A stretch of 64,000 bases of DNA from UBA2988 sp965237965. GTDB lineage: Bacteria > Gemmatimonadota > Gemmatimonadetes > Longimicrobiales > Gaopeijiaceae. The stretch spans positions 1,364,001 to 1,428,000 of the forward strand of contig CBDEGT010000003.1 of the NCBI GenBank assembly GCA_965237965.1, read 5' to 3'. The position numbers were made by a program, and so were the translations under genes. This document shows, one piece after another, positions 1 through 9,553 of this stretch (the first letter of the stretch is position 1; each line of letters opens with the position of its first letter). Under the pieces are notes generated by a model. It ran no database searches and had not been told where the DNA came from. It saw nothing but the letters and a program-made list of their open reading frames with translations.

Positions 1-2
1 CC

Positions 3-107
3 TTCACCTACAACCAGGCCCTCACCTCCTCGTACTCAGTGGGGGTCTACCGGATGAGCAATGGGGAAACCCGCGAAATCCGGTGCGACACCTACAGGTA
101 CGCCTAG
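3..107 (+). CDS. C-terminal end of an upstream gene (partial)
   Basis: An open frame runs in from the window edge and ends at TAG 105-107, giving 34 residues that finish in CDTYRYA. The frame is followed at once by a GC-rich hairpin, as expected of a real gene end. Too little is present to assign a family; the protein could be secreted or lipid-anchored like its downstream neighbours, but this is a guess. Confidence 0.45.
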   Translation, partial: FTYNQALTSSYSVGVYRMSNGETREIRCDTYRYA

Positions 108-114
108 CCATCGC

Positions 115-141
115 GCGGGGGCCGGCCCGGCCGGCCCCCGC
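115..141 (+). terminator. GC-only hairpin after the first partial gene
   Basis: Positions 115-127 and 129-141 are perfect reverse complements around a single central base, so about 12 bp can pair with a minimal loop. The following bases (cttccttta) are pyrimidine-rich but do not form a T run. It lies 8 nt after a stop codon and 22 nt before the next start, which fits a terminator or an mRNA-end stabiliser. Confidence 0.45.
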
Positions 142-162
142 CTTCCTTTACCGAGAACTCCT

Positions 163-1176
163 ATGAGAAGACATCTGATCGCGCTCACCTTGATCACCGC
201 CGGCTGCGAGCCGCAGAGCGAATCCGACGAGCTGAAGCACATCACCCTGGCCGAACCCGTGTCCGCTCCCACCCTCGTGCGTGAGGCGCGCGCGGCAACT
301 GCCGGGGGCGCCGACCTGTTCCGACCAGGCCGGGTGCGCTGGCTCGAGGGAAGCGTGTGGGTTCTGGACGCCGGGAACGACCGGCTGGTGCGCTTCGACT
401 CCACTCTGTCCCGCGCGACGACCTTCGGCCGGGCGGGGGAAGGCCCGGGTGAGCTGGAGTTCGCGATGGATCTCATCGCAGACGGAGAAAGACTGGTGGT
501 GGCAGAGACCGGGAACGGACGGCTCTCGATCTTCGACCGCGAGGGCGCGTTCCAGCGCACGATCCCATCGACGGGCATCCCGAAGTACGTGGCTGCCGTC
601 GACGGAGAGCTGTTCACGGCACCGGGCTCGAACGACCACTACGCAGTTAGGGTCGACGGGGGCGAAGCCCATGCAGCCGTCCCGGATGCGGTCAAGCGGC
701 TAGCGCGGTCCGATCCAGACGCGTACCCGAGGGCGGACCCGTACCTGGCGTCCGCAGTGTCGGGACCCATCTACGTCCTCGATCCGTCCGTTCTCGCGGT
801 GGCCGCCTACGACGGGTCCGGCCGGCTCCTCAAGCTACTCCTCCTTCCCGAGCCGTTCCGCTCCCGCCTGCTCGACCGGCGGCACGAGGAGATGGCGGCT
901 TGGGGAGAGCGCGCCGCATCGTTCGTCTCGGTGCCTGCCACCAAGCAAATCTCCGTGGACGATCGGGGGCGCCTACTGGTGCCTTTCTCTCTGGAGGATC
1001 ACTGGGGGATCCTCATCGACCCGAAGACCTGGACCGCACGCGCGCTCCCTCTTCCCAACGAGGCACACGCCAGACAGGTCCTCTGGAGCGCGAGCGACGC
1101 GATGCTCCATGGGGACCGCCTCTACGTAGTCAGTGACCACCGGCTCTACCAGTTCGATGCGACGGGGTGGTCGTGA
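163..1176 (+). CDS. 6-bladed beta-propeller (NHL-like) lipoprotein
   Basis: About 337 residues. The ATG at 163 is preferred over upstream in-frame starts because it begins a lipoprotein signal (MRRHLIALTLITAGC) with a lipobox Cys at residue 15. The body has repeated propeller-blade motifs such as VWVLDAGNDRLVRFD and LVVAETGNGRLSIFD, with the GRAGEGPGEL signature common in 6-bladed propeller proteins. The family usually serves as a binding or scaffold fold in the periplasm; the ligand is unknown. Its end overlaps the next gene (GTGA), so it is probably translated together with the thioredoxin-fold protein. Confidence 0.75.
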   Translation: MRRHLIALTLITAGCEPQSESDELKHITLAEPVSAPTLVREARAATAGGADLFRPGRVRWLEGSVWVLDAGNDRLVRFDSTLSRATTFGRAGEGPGELEFAMDLIADGERLVVAETGNGRLSIFDREGAFQRTIPSTGIPKYVAAVDGELFTAPGSNDHYAVRVDGGEAHAAVPDAVKRLARSDPDAYPRADPYLASAVSGPIYVLDPSVLAVAAYDGSGRLLKLLLLPEPFRSRLLDRRHEEMAAWGERAASFVSVPATKQISVDDRGRLLVPFSLEDHWGILIDPKTWTARALPLPNEAHARQVLWSASDAMLHGDRLYVVSDHRLYQFDATGWS

Positions 1177-1802
1177 GGCCGCCCCCGGCGTCGATCGCCC
1201 TCGCGGTTCCCGTCGTGGCAGTCCTCGCGCTCGCCGTCGGTGGGCGCCCTCACACGGGGCGACCCTCGCTGCCTCAGCCCGTCGGTGCCCTCCCGACGCT
1301 GGCTCTAGGGCCGTCGCATGGAGCGCCGCGACTCGTCGTCTTCTCCGACTACGAGTGCTTCGCCTGCGCCGAGCTGGAGCGTGAGACCGGGGAGGTGTTC
1401 CGTGCGTGGGCCACCTCGGGACGGCTGCGACTCGAGGTGCGGCACTTTCCGCTTCCCGCGCATCGTCGCGCGCGCCGAGCTTCCGCCTGGGCCATTTGCG
1501 CCGAGCGGGCCGGAAGTGGATGGGCGATGCACGAGGCGCTGTTTCGGAGCGCTGCGCGCTGGAGCGCTCCGGGCTCGAGCCGTACGGTCTTCCTCCAGCT
1601 CGCGGACTCGCTCGGTCTCCAGGGATCCGTCCTCGCGTCGTGTGTGGACGAGCCCCGGATCAAGGGCGCGCTGGCGGGCGATCGAGCGCTCGGTGGAGCC
1701 GGCGGGGTCGTCGCAGTTCCTGCGATCTACCTGGACGGGCAGCCCCTGGTGCTGCGCTCGCCCGGTGCACTGATGCGCAGGGTGGCGCATGAGATCCGCT
1801 GA
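1167..1802 (+). CDS. DsbA-like thioredoxin-fold protein, membrane-anchored
   Basis: About 211 residues. GTG codons at 1167 and 1173 are both possible starts; the 1173 one forms a GTGA overlap with the upstream stop. An N-terminal hydrophobic segment (residues 10-25) acts as signal or anchor. The thioredoxin fold follows, with the strand LVVFSDYE leading into a CFAC active site (Cys64, Cys67), a long helical insertion and a cis-Pro loop (VPAIYLDG). This is the layout of DsbA/DsbG-type oxidoreductases that use F-x-D-[YF]-x-C-x-x-C. The likely role is disulfide exchange outside the cytoplasm, possibly on the neighbouring propeller lipoprotein or the unseen upstream protein. Confidence 0.75.
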   Translation: MVVRPPPASIALAVPVVAVLALAVGGRPHTGRPSLPQPVGALPTLALGPSHGAPRLVVFSDYECFACAELERETGEVFRAWATSGRLRLEVRHFPLPAHRRARRASAWAICAERAGSGWAMHEALFRSAARWSAPGSSRTVFLQLADSLGLQGSVLASCVDEPRIKGALAGDRALGGAGGVVAVPAIYLDGQPLVLRSPGALMRRVAHEIR

Positions 1803-1813
1803 TAGGATAGCGC

Positions 1814-2719
1814 TCAGCCCGCGACGGCCGGCTCGATGAGGCTCAGCGTGCCGGCGTCCGCGGCGAGCGCAGCCCGCACGCCGACGGGCAGGGTCCAATT
1901 GTGCTCGACGTGCCCGAACGGCAAGTGCGCAAGCGTGGGCACACGCGCGCGCTCCGCAAACTCACGCAGTACGTCCATCACTGGGTGGCGGTCGTCGGGC
2001 GCTTCGGTGAAGCGCCCGAACGCGAGTCCCGCCACCCCCGTGAGCATCCCGCTCCGCTCCAGCTGCACGAGCATCCGATCGATGCGGTAGGCAGGCTCGC
2101 CAACGTCCTCGAGGAACAGGATGCGACCCCGGGCATGGGGTACGAACGCCGTGCCACAGAGCGAGGCAAGCACAGCGAGGTTGCCACCCACGAGCGGGCC
2201 CTGCGCAGTTCCTCCGAACAGCAGCTCCGGCGACGGATCGTCGGAACGCGAAGGAAGGGCGCCAGCGGCTTCAGCCTCGAAGAGGACCTGTCGGAACGCC
2301 TCACGCGTCTCCGGCGGGAACTCGGCGCCGGGATGCGGCCCGTGAAACGAAACCACCCCGAGCTCTGCGTGCCTAGCATGCAGAGTCGTATTGTCGCTGA
2401 ACCCGATGAACGGGATGGGCGCCTCGAGCTGCCGTCCCAGCTCGAGCCGATCGAGGATGCGAACCGATCCGTACCCTCCACGCAGCGCCCAGACCGCGTC
2501 GACAGAGCGGTCGTCGAAGGCGCTCTGCAGGTCCGCGAGGCGCTCGGCATCCCGCCCGGCGAGGAAACCGTGCCGGGCCGAAGCCGCGGGAAACACCACA
2601 GGCTCCAGCCCGAGCGAGCGGCAGCGTGCGCAGGAAAGCTCGATCCGATCGGCGCTGAGGGGACCTGCAGGAGCGACCAGAGCCACACGCGCGCCGCCCC
2701 GGAGCGCGCGCGCGCGCAT
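1814..2719 (-). CDS. ldcA: LD-carboxypeptidase (peptidase family S66)
   Basis: About 301 residues from ATG 2719; an upstream in-frame ATG at 2752 is less likely because the fold begins at RVALVAPAGP. S66 landmarks are present: the Ser nucleophile in GFSDNT (Ser108), a conserved Glu in LFLEDVGE, and the catalytic His near the end in FGHVEHNWTLPVG. LdcA enzymes cut the terminal D-Ala from tetrapeptides of recycled peptidoglycan in the cytoplasm; the related MccF enzymes hydrolyse microcin-type adducts. No signal peptide is seen, which fits recycling. It converges on the DsbA-like gene. The Mpl ligase further on belongs to the same recycling route. Confidence 0.85.
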   Translation of the reverse strand: MRARALRGGARVALVAPAGPLSADRIELSCARCRSLGLEPVVFPAASARHGFLAGRDAERLADLQSAFDDRSVDAVWALRGGYGSVRILDRLELGRQLEAPIPFIGFSDNTTLHARHAELGVVSFHGPHPGAEFPPETREAFRQVLFEAEAAGALPSRSDDPSPELLFGGTAQGPLVGGNLAVLASLCGTAFVPHARGRILFLEDVGEPAYRIDRMLVQLERSGMLTGVAGLAFGRFTEAPDDRHPVMDVLREFAERARVPTLAHLPFGHVEHNWTLPVGVRAALAADAGTLSLIEPAVAG

Positions 2720-2983
2720 GACTCCACCCTGCCGGGCGTCGGCGATCCCCATGCTCGACCTCCGTCGGACGTTCTTCCCGGCCCACCGGACCCACCTGCA
2801 GAGGCTGCCCTCAATGGCCGGGACCGGTCCACCAAGGTCGGGCCCTCGACGCCCGAGGAACAGCCCGCATCGAGGCTCGCCACACGCCGAGCTGTCTCAC
2901 CGCGCCGCGAATGACGGCCGACGGAAAGCGCCTCATCGTGTGGTGGTACCCACGCGCTCCCCTTCCCGAAGCTTCCGGTTCGC

Positions 2984-4666
2984 TTGACCCACCCATTCCT
3001 GCCGACCAACTGGCCGGTGAACTGGCGCTATCCTGCCGAGGCGCAGCCCGTTTCCGCCGGGCAAGGCATGGTGGTAACGACGGACGCTTACGCCACCCAG
3101 GTGGGACTCGACGTGCTCCGTGCCGGCGGCAACGCGGTGGACGCGGCAGTCGCGGTTTCCTTCGCCCTCGCGGTCGTGAACCCCGAGGCGGGCAACGTGG
3201 GTGGAGGCGGGTTCCTTCTCCTACGCGCTGCGGATGGTACCGAGGCGGCGCAAGACCACCGCACCATCGCACCCTCTGGCGCGACGCGGGGGATGTTCGT
3301 CGACGCGGACGGGGCCGTGACCGAGCAGGCCGTCATCGGTCACCTTTCCGTCGGCGTCCCAGGCACGGTGCGGGGGCTGTGGGACGCACACCTGCGGTTC
3401 GGGTCGCTCGCATGGGCACGGCTTCTCGAGCCGGCCATCGACCTCGCTCGGGGTTTCGTGGTCACCGACCGCTTCCTCCTCTCCTACACCGACGACGTGA
3501 TCGCGGGACTCCGTCGGTTCCGCTCCAGCGCGCAGATTTTTCTTCCAGGAGGCTCGCCGCCGCGTAAGGGGGATCTCTTTCGCCAGGTCGACCTCGCGGA
3601 GACGCTGGAGCGCGTCCGCGACGCCGGGCCGGAAGGGTTCTACGGGGGTGAGACCGCTGCCCAAATCGCGGCCGAAATGGAGCGTGGCGGCGGATTGATC
3701 ACGCACGCCGACCTGGCCGGGTACCGGAGCGCGTGGAGGGACCCGATCCGCTCGAGCTATCGGCGCCATACCGTCCTCTCCATGCCGCCCCCCTCATCCG
3801 GCGGGGTAACGCTCGCACTGATCTGTGCGCTGGTCGAGCCGTTCGCACTCGGAGAGCTCGACTGGCACAGTTCGTCGCACATCCACCTGATGGCGGAAGT
3901 GTGGCGCCGGGCCTACGCGGACCGGAACCACTACCTCGCCGATCCGGACGTCGAGGACATGCCCCTCGACGTCTTGCTTGCGCCCGCCTACGCGGAGTGG
4001 CGTCGGCGTGACATCACAGCGGACCGGGCAACCGCTTCGGACGCAGTCGATCCGGGCGTCGCGACATATGGGAACGAAAGTCGACATACGACCCATGTGT
4101 CGATCGTCGATCCACTCGGTGGCGCCGTGTCACTCACGACCACGATCAATTCGTGGTTCGGGAGCAAGGTCGTCGTGGAGGGGACCGGTGTCGTTCTGAA
4201 CAACGACATGGACGACTTCACTTCGAAGCCCGGGATGCCCAACCAGTTCGACCTGATCCATGGCGAGGCCAACGCGATCCCTCCCGGTAAGCGCATGCTC
4301 TCGGCCATGACCCCGACGGTCGTTCTCGATCCCGCCGGAGAGCTCTTCCTGGTAGTGGGCACGCCGGGCGGGTCCAGCATCATCACCACGGTCTTCCAGG
4401 TGCTCTCGAACCTGGTCGATCACCGGATGGGCCTAGCCCAGACGGTGCTCGCGCCGCGGGTCCACCACCAACACCTGCCCGATCGGATCTACCACGAGCC
4501 AGGCGCGCTCCCCTCGACGGTCATGGAAGAACTGCGCGCCATGGGGCATCGCCTGGCCGAGCACGACGAGCTCGCCGGAGACGTGGAGGCGATTCTGGTC
4601 CGGCCGGACGGGACGCTGGACGGGATGTCGGATCCCCGCCGGGGAGGGACGGCTCTGGGCTTCTGA
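2984..4666 (+). CDS. ggt: Gamma-glutamyltransferase
   Basis: About 560 residues, normal family length. The start used is TTG 2984; no ATG precedes the fold. GGT landmarks in order: GGNAVDAAVA near residue 48, GGGGFLL, GVPGTV, the autoprocessing site TTHVS where Thr370 would become the N-terminal nucleophile of the small subunit, then GTPGGSSI. GGTs transfer or hydrolyse the gamma-glutamyl group of glutathione and similar peptides and are usually periplasmic. Here no signal peptide can be seen ahead of the fold, so either the true N-terminus is missed or the enzyme is cytoplasmic. Confidence 0.88.
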   Translation: MTHPFLPTNWPVNWRYPAEAQPVSAGQGMVVTTDAYATQVGLDVLRAGGNAVDAAVAVSFALAVVNPEAGNVGGGGFLLLRAADGTEAAQDHRTIAPSGATRGMFVDADGAVTEQAVIGHLSVGVPGTVRGLWDAHLRFGSLAWARLLEPAIDLARGFVVTDRFLLSYTDDVIAGLRRFRSSAQIFLPGGSPPRKGDLFRQVDLAETLERVRDAGPEGFYGGETAAQIAAEMERGGGLITHADLAGYRSAWRDPIRSSYRRHTVLSMPPPSSGGVTLALICALVEPFALGELDWHSSSHIHLMAEVWRRAYADRNHYLADPDVEDMPLDVLLAPAYAEWRRRDITADRATASDAVDPGVATYGNESRHTTHVSIVDPLGGAVSLTTTINSWFGSKVVVEGTGVVLNNDMDDFTSKPGMPNQFDLIHGEANAIPPGKRMLSAMTPTVVLDPAGELFLVVGTPGGSSIITTVFQVLSNLVDHRMGLAQTVLAPRVHHQHLPDRIYHEPGALPSTVMEELRAMGHRLAEHDELAGDVEAILVRPDGTLDGMSDPRRGGTALGF

Positions 4667-4768
4667 CCCCAGCGTGCCGCCGTCAACAAAGTGGGCGGGT
4701 TCGGGGTCGTCATGATATCGTTTTGGATTGCCTTTGCCGGCCTCGTGAACCCCGTCGAGAACTACTCC

Positions 4769-7546
4769 ATGCCACAGATCCGAGTCCGATCCGCGGTCGC
4801 TCCCGTGTTCTGGACTGCCGCTGCGTTGCTCCTGTCCGCGGCCGGGACCCGGGCCCAGGAGAAGGGCCCCGAGACCGACCCGCCCGCTGCAGGCGCCCCC
4901 GAGCCCCACGACCTCCCAGCCCAGGGCGCCGATCCACGCCACCCACGAGGAACGGCCGACCGCCCGCGCGGTCCGCACAAACAACGCGATCGACGTGGAC
5001 GGACGGCTCGACGAACCGGACTGGATGACCGCCCCTCCCGTCACCGACTTCTGGCAGGTCCAGCCCGACGAGCGGGCCCCGGTCTCGGAGCGGACCGAGG
5101 TGCGCTTCCTTTACGACGACGACGCCATCTACGTCGGAGCCTGGCTGTACGATACGGACGGGCAGATCGTCACCCGCCTGTCTCGCCGGGACACCGGGAT
5201 CCCGGACGTCGATCTCTTCGCGGTCCACTTCGACAGCTATCACAGCCACCGCTCTTCGAACCGCTTTACGGTCACGGCCCTGGGAACGATCCGCGACCTC
5301 GCGATGAGCGCGGGTGCGACCCTGACGCGCGGCGATCGGTCCTGGAACCCGGTGTGGGAGGTCCGGACCACCATCACGGAGGACGGGTGGTTCGCGGAGA
5401 TGCGGATCCCCTTCAGCCAGCTCCGGTTCAGCCGCGCGGACGAGCAGGTTTGGGGGCTCCAGCTCGAGCGCAAGATCCGGCCGCAGCCAGAGGAAACCGT
5501 TTGGGCCTTCACGCCCACGACCGATCCCCCGGGTCAGCTCACCTTCGGACACCTCGGCGGGATCAGGCCGGGGCGTAGGCTGGAGCTCCTGCCCTACGTC
5601 GGTGGCAGCGCGGAGTACGTGGCCGTGCCTCAGAGCGCCGACGTCGGCTTCAACAACCCCTTCCGGAGCGGCTCCGACTACTTCGGCAACGCCGGTCTGG
5701 ACCTTAAGTACAAGCTCACCTCGAACCTCACGCTGGACGGCACCGTCAACCCCGATTTCGGGCAAGTCGAGGTGGATCCTGCCGTGATCAACCTCACCGC
5801 CTTCGAGACCCGCTTCGACGAGCGCCGCCCCTTCTTCGTCGAGGGCGCAGAGATCTTCGAGTTCGGCGAGCGCGCCCCCCAGATCCTCTACTCCCGCCGG
5901 ATCGGCCGCTCGCCGCACGGATCGGTACCCAGCGCGGCGATCTACGACCTGACTCCCGGGGCGACCACGATCCTGGGCGCGGCGAAGCTCACCGGAAAGA
6001 CCGCAAACGGTTGGTCGCTGGCCCTGCTTGACGCCGTCACCAGCAAAGAGATGGCGTCGTGGCGGGATGAACAGAACCTAGAAGGGAAGGTCGAGGTCGA
6101 GCCACTTACCAATTACCTCGCCGGACGGGCGCGCCGGGAGATGCGCGGTGGCCTCACAACGCTCGGGGCGCTCTTCACCGCGGTTCAACGAAAGCTCTCC
6201 GGATCGCCGCTCAGTGGAGACCTCCACTCCACCGCATATAGTGGGGGAGTCGACTTCAGCCACGACTTCACGGACCGATCGTGGCACGTGAGCGCCTCGC
6301 TCTCGCCCAGCTACGTCACCGGAAGTGAAAACGCGCTGATCAGGACCCAGCGCGCTTCGAGCCGCTACTTCCACCGCCCGGACGCCGACTATCTGAGCGT
6401 CTACTCCAGCGCTACGTCGCTGTTCGGCTACTCCGCCCAGGCGTCGATCGCGAAACAGTCCGGCCTCTGGCGCCTCGGTGCTGCTGCCTCGGCCATCAGC
6501 CCGGGCTACGAGGTGAACGACCTCGGCTTCTCGACAAACGCCGACCGGATCAACGCGTTGACAAGCCTCGGCTACGAGCAGACTCGCCCGGGACGCCATT
6601 TCCAGAGCTGGAACCTGCGCGCCGAGCCGGAGCTGCGTGGAACTACGGGGGCGACCTGATCGACGCCTTGGTCGAGGTCTCGAGCCGGGTCCGGTTTCGC
6701 AATTTCTCGTCCTTCAGCGGCCGGTTCCGCTACAACCCGGCGACGCTGAACCCGCGGCTCACGAGAGGCGGCCCGCTCGCCCGCGACCCGGAGGGCTACT
6801 CGGCGTCCCTCAACTTCAATACCCCCAACCAGGGTCGGGTGTCGTTGCGGTCGGGAGTGAGCTGGGGCGAGGACAGATCCGGAGCCTGGCAGCGGAGTGC
6901 CAACGTCGGCCTGAACATTAGAGCCGGCGAGCACTTCGAAACGCAGCTCGGCCCATCGTTCCGGCAAGGCAGGTCGAGGGCCCAGTACGTGACGAGCGTG
7001 GCCGATCCGACTGCCACGTCGACCTTCGGGCGCCGTTATGTGTTCGCGGACCTGGACCAGACCACGCTCTCGATGAACCTGCGGTTCAACATCACGATCT
7101 CGCCGCACGTCACGATGGAGATCTTCGCCCAGCCGCTCCTGTCGAGCGGCGACTACGAGAACCTCAAGGAGCTGCGCGCGCCGCGGACGTTCCAGTTCAA
7201 CCGATATGGCGTCGACTCCGGCACGATCGCGTCGGTGGAGGCACAGTCGCGCTTCCTGATCGACCCTGACGGCAGTGGCCCGTCGAGTGAGTTCCGGGTG
7301 GACAACAAGGACTTCAACGTGCGTTCGCTGCGCTCGAATGCGGTGTTCCGTTGGGAATGGCGGCCCGGCTCGACCTTGTTCCTGGTGTGGCAGCAGACGC
7401 GCTCGCGCAGACTGGACTGGGGCGATCCGAACGCGCCGAGTAACAGCGTAGGCAACTTCGATTTTGGTCGGGATTCGGGCGACCTGTTCGGGTTGGACTC
7501 GGACAACATCCTCATGGTCAGGGTGAGCTACTGGCTTAACCCGTGA
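4769..7546 (+). pseudogene. DUF5916-type CBM9/beta-barrel protein, two frameshifts
   Basis: Three reading frames together make one protein. Frame one starts at ATG 4769 with a signal peptide (hydrophobic core then ASAAGTRAQ-like cleavage, here SAAGTRAQE). Frame two, open from about 4950 to 6659, has the carbohydrate-binding-like start (IDVDGRLDEPDW, then YVGAWLYD) and strands such as NPDFGQVEVDPA and ERRPFFVEGAEIF that typify DUF5916. Frame three, from about 6640 to 7546, continues the barrel (WNYGGDLIDA to VSYWLNP). The first shift lies at about 4855-4925, near a C run at 4895; the second lies at about 6637, where one missing base in ctgcgtgg restores LRWNYGG. Members are thought to be outer-membrane barrels with an external sugar-binding domain. 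The gene is either broken or misassembled. Confidence 0.72.
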
Positions 7547-8987
7547 AGCCTGAACCCGAGGGTTGGTCGCCCTCGGCCGGGCCGCGGCCCAGTGCGGCCA
7601 ACAGCTTGTCGTGGATCCCACCGAACGACCCGTTGGACATCACCAGCAACACGTCTCCCGGCCGGGCATCGCTGACGACGGTGGTCACGATCCGGTCAAC
7701 GTCCGGGATGTAGTCGGCGCCGACCCCATCCGCGCGTAGCCCATCGGCCAGCTCGCGCGGGTCCATCCCCGAGAGCCGATCGTAGCGCTCAGGGTGGAAC
7801 AGCCCAGCGAGCAGCACGCGGTCCGCACCCGCCAACGCCCTCCGGTAGGATTTCTGGAATTCGCGGCGCTGCGCCGTGTAGCTGCGTGGCTCGAAGATCG
7901 CAACCAACCGACACCCATCGAACCGTTTGCGCACGGCGGCGATCGTCTCACGGACCGCGGTCGGGTGGTGCGCGAAGTCATCGATCACCTTGACGCCGCG
8001 TACCTCGCCACGAAGCTCCTGGCGCCGACGCACACTGCGAAAGGTGGAAAGCCCCTCGACGATGCGCTCCCATTTCGCGCCCGCTACGTCCGAAGCCGCG
8101 ATCGCAGCCAGGCAGTTCCGCACGTTGAATGTCCCCGAGAGCGACGTCTCGACCGAGTCACGGAGGCGGTCGCCCTGCCACACCTCGAACACGGCACCGT
8201 CCTCTCGGTGCTCGATCGCCTGCGCGCGCCAGTGAGGGTGACCACGGTCGTCCGGGGACTCGACCCCGAACGACACGACCGGAGCGGGTGAGCGCCCGCA
8301 CAGATCGCGCGCTGCCGTGGTTTCCCAGCCTACGATCAGCGCGCCTGTGCGGGGCACAAGTTTGACGAAACGCTCGAATGCGAATCGGTACGCCACTTCG
8401 TCGCGGTAGATATCGGCGTGATCGAATTCGACGTTGGTCACGACCGCCGTGCGCGGCACGTAGTGCCACATCTTCGGGCCCTTGTCGAAGTACGCGGTGT
8501 CGTACTCGTCGGCCTCGATCACGAAGTACTCGGAATCGGTCAGACGGAACGAGCGGCCAAAGTTCTCGGCCACCCCGCCCACCAGAAAGGACGGCGCGAA
8601 CCCCCCGCACTCCAGCAGCCAGGCGAGGATCGCGCCCGTGGTCGTCTTCCCGTGGGTGCCGGCCACCGCGAGCACGTGTTTGTCCCAAAGAAACTCCTCC
8701 CTGATGGTCACGGCCGAGGAGGTGTAGCGAAGGCCACTATCGAGCACGGCCTCGAGCTCTTCGTTGCCGCGACTGATCGCGTTGCCTACGACGACCATGT
8801 CCGGCGCCGGGTGGAGGTTCCCCGGGTCGAAGCTGCTCGCGTACTCGATGCCGAGCTGATCGAGCATGCTGGACATGGGCGGATACACGCCCTGATCGGA
8901 ACCGGTAACCCGGTGTCCCTTCTCCTTCAGCAGGCCAGCGAGAGAAGCCATCATCGCGCCGGCGATGCCGATCAAATGGTAGTGCAT
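7536..8987 (-). CDS. mpl: UDP-MurNAc:L-Ala-gamma-D-Glu-mDAP ligase
   Basis: 483 residues, ATG start. A Mur-ligase layout is clear: an N-terminal Rossmann domain (HLIGIAGAMM), the P-loop GTHGKTTTG at residues 110-118, the conserved NVEFDHADIY, and a C-terminal domain with DDFAHHPTAV and EPRS. The longer spacing and GIAGAMM motif fit Mpl rather than MurC (GIGGIGM). Mpl attaches recycled murein tripeptide to UDP-MurNAc in the cytoplasm. It is the last gene of a minus-strand run spmA-spmB-mpl (14 nt after spmB), and its stop overlaps the DUF5916 end by 11 bp on the opposite strand. Confidence 0.88.
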   Translation of the reverse strand: MHYHLIGIAGAMMASLAGLLKEKGHRVTGSDQGVYPPMSSMLDQLGIEYASSFDPGNLHPAPDMVVVGNAISRGNEELEAVLDSGLRYTSSAVTIREEFLWDKHVLAVAGTHGKTTTGAILAWLLECGGFAPSFLVGGVAENFGRSFRLTDSEYFVIEADEYDTAYFDKGPKMWHYVPRTAVVTNVEFDHADIYRDEVAYRFAFERFVKLVPRTGALIVGWETTAARDLCGRSPAPVVSFGVESPDDRGHPHWRAQAIEHREDGAVFEVWQGDRLRDSVETSLSGTFNVRNCLAAIAASDVAGAKWERIVEGLSTFRSVRRRQELRGEVRGVKVIDDFAHHPTAVRETIAAVRKRFDGCRLVAIFEPRSYTAQRREFQKSYRRALAGADRVLLAGLFHPERYDRLSGMDPRELADGLRADGVGADYIPDVDRIVTTVVSDARPGDVLLVMSNGSFGGIHDKLLAALGRGPAEGDQPSGSGFTG

Positions 8988-9000
8988 CTTCCGGCGATCG

Positions 9001-9543
9001 TTAGGCGTACAGCAGCGTCACGAGCCATACGGCGATCAGTGCCGCAGCCGCGTCCGCGGTGAGCCCCGCAGCCACCGCATGGCGAGTCCGCTTGATGTTC
9101 ACTGCACCGAAGTAGACAGCGACCACGTAAAAGGTGGTCTCGCTCGACCCGAACATCACCGCAGCCATCTTCACGAAGATCGAGTCCTCGCCGTACACGC
9201 CGACCATGTCCACCACGAGGGCCGCCGAGCCGGAGCCGGTGAGCGGACGGACGATCGCCATCGGCAGCACCTCGGCCGGGAACGCGAGCAGACCCAGCAT
9301 CGGAGAGAGCGCAGTCACCACAAAGTCCATCGCTCCACTCGCGCGGAACATCCCGATCGCGAACAGAATCGCGACCAAGTAGGGGATGATCCGGATCGCC
9401 ACCGCGAATCCCTCTTTGGCGCCCTCGACGAAGCACTCGTAGACCGGCACGCGCTTGTAGAGCCCGTAGAGCGGGAAGCCCACGAGAATCAGCGGGATCA
9501 CGAATACGGAAAGGACGCCGAGCGCGGTGCGGAGGGCTTCCAC
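9001..9543 (-). CDS. spmB: SpmB-like nucleoside-recognition (Gate) membrane protein
   Basis: About 180 residues from GTG 9543, chosen because GAGGGGA lies 5 nt upstream and the spmA stop is only 10 nt away; upstream codons would overlap spmA. The protein is hydrophobic with several TM helices, and has the Gate-domain features PYLVAILFAIGMFRASGAMD and RPLTGSGSAAL, plus FGSSETTFYV. SpmA and SpmB are paired small membrane proteins first described in spore core dehydration of Bacillus, but homologues are widespread in bacteria that do not form spores and may be transporters. Its partner spmA is directly upstream. Confidence 0.82.
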   Translation of the reverse strand: MEALRTALGVLSVFVIPLILVGFPLYGLYKRVPVYECFVEGAKEGFAVAIRIIPYLVAILFAIGMFRASGAMDFVVTALSPMLGLLAFPAEVLPMAIVRPLTGSGSAALVVDMVGVYGEDSIFVKMAAVMFGSSETTFYVVAVYFGAVNIKRTRHAVAAGLTADAAAALIAVWLVTLLYA

Positions 9544-9553
9544 GGCGGTCCCC

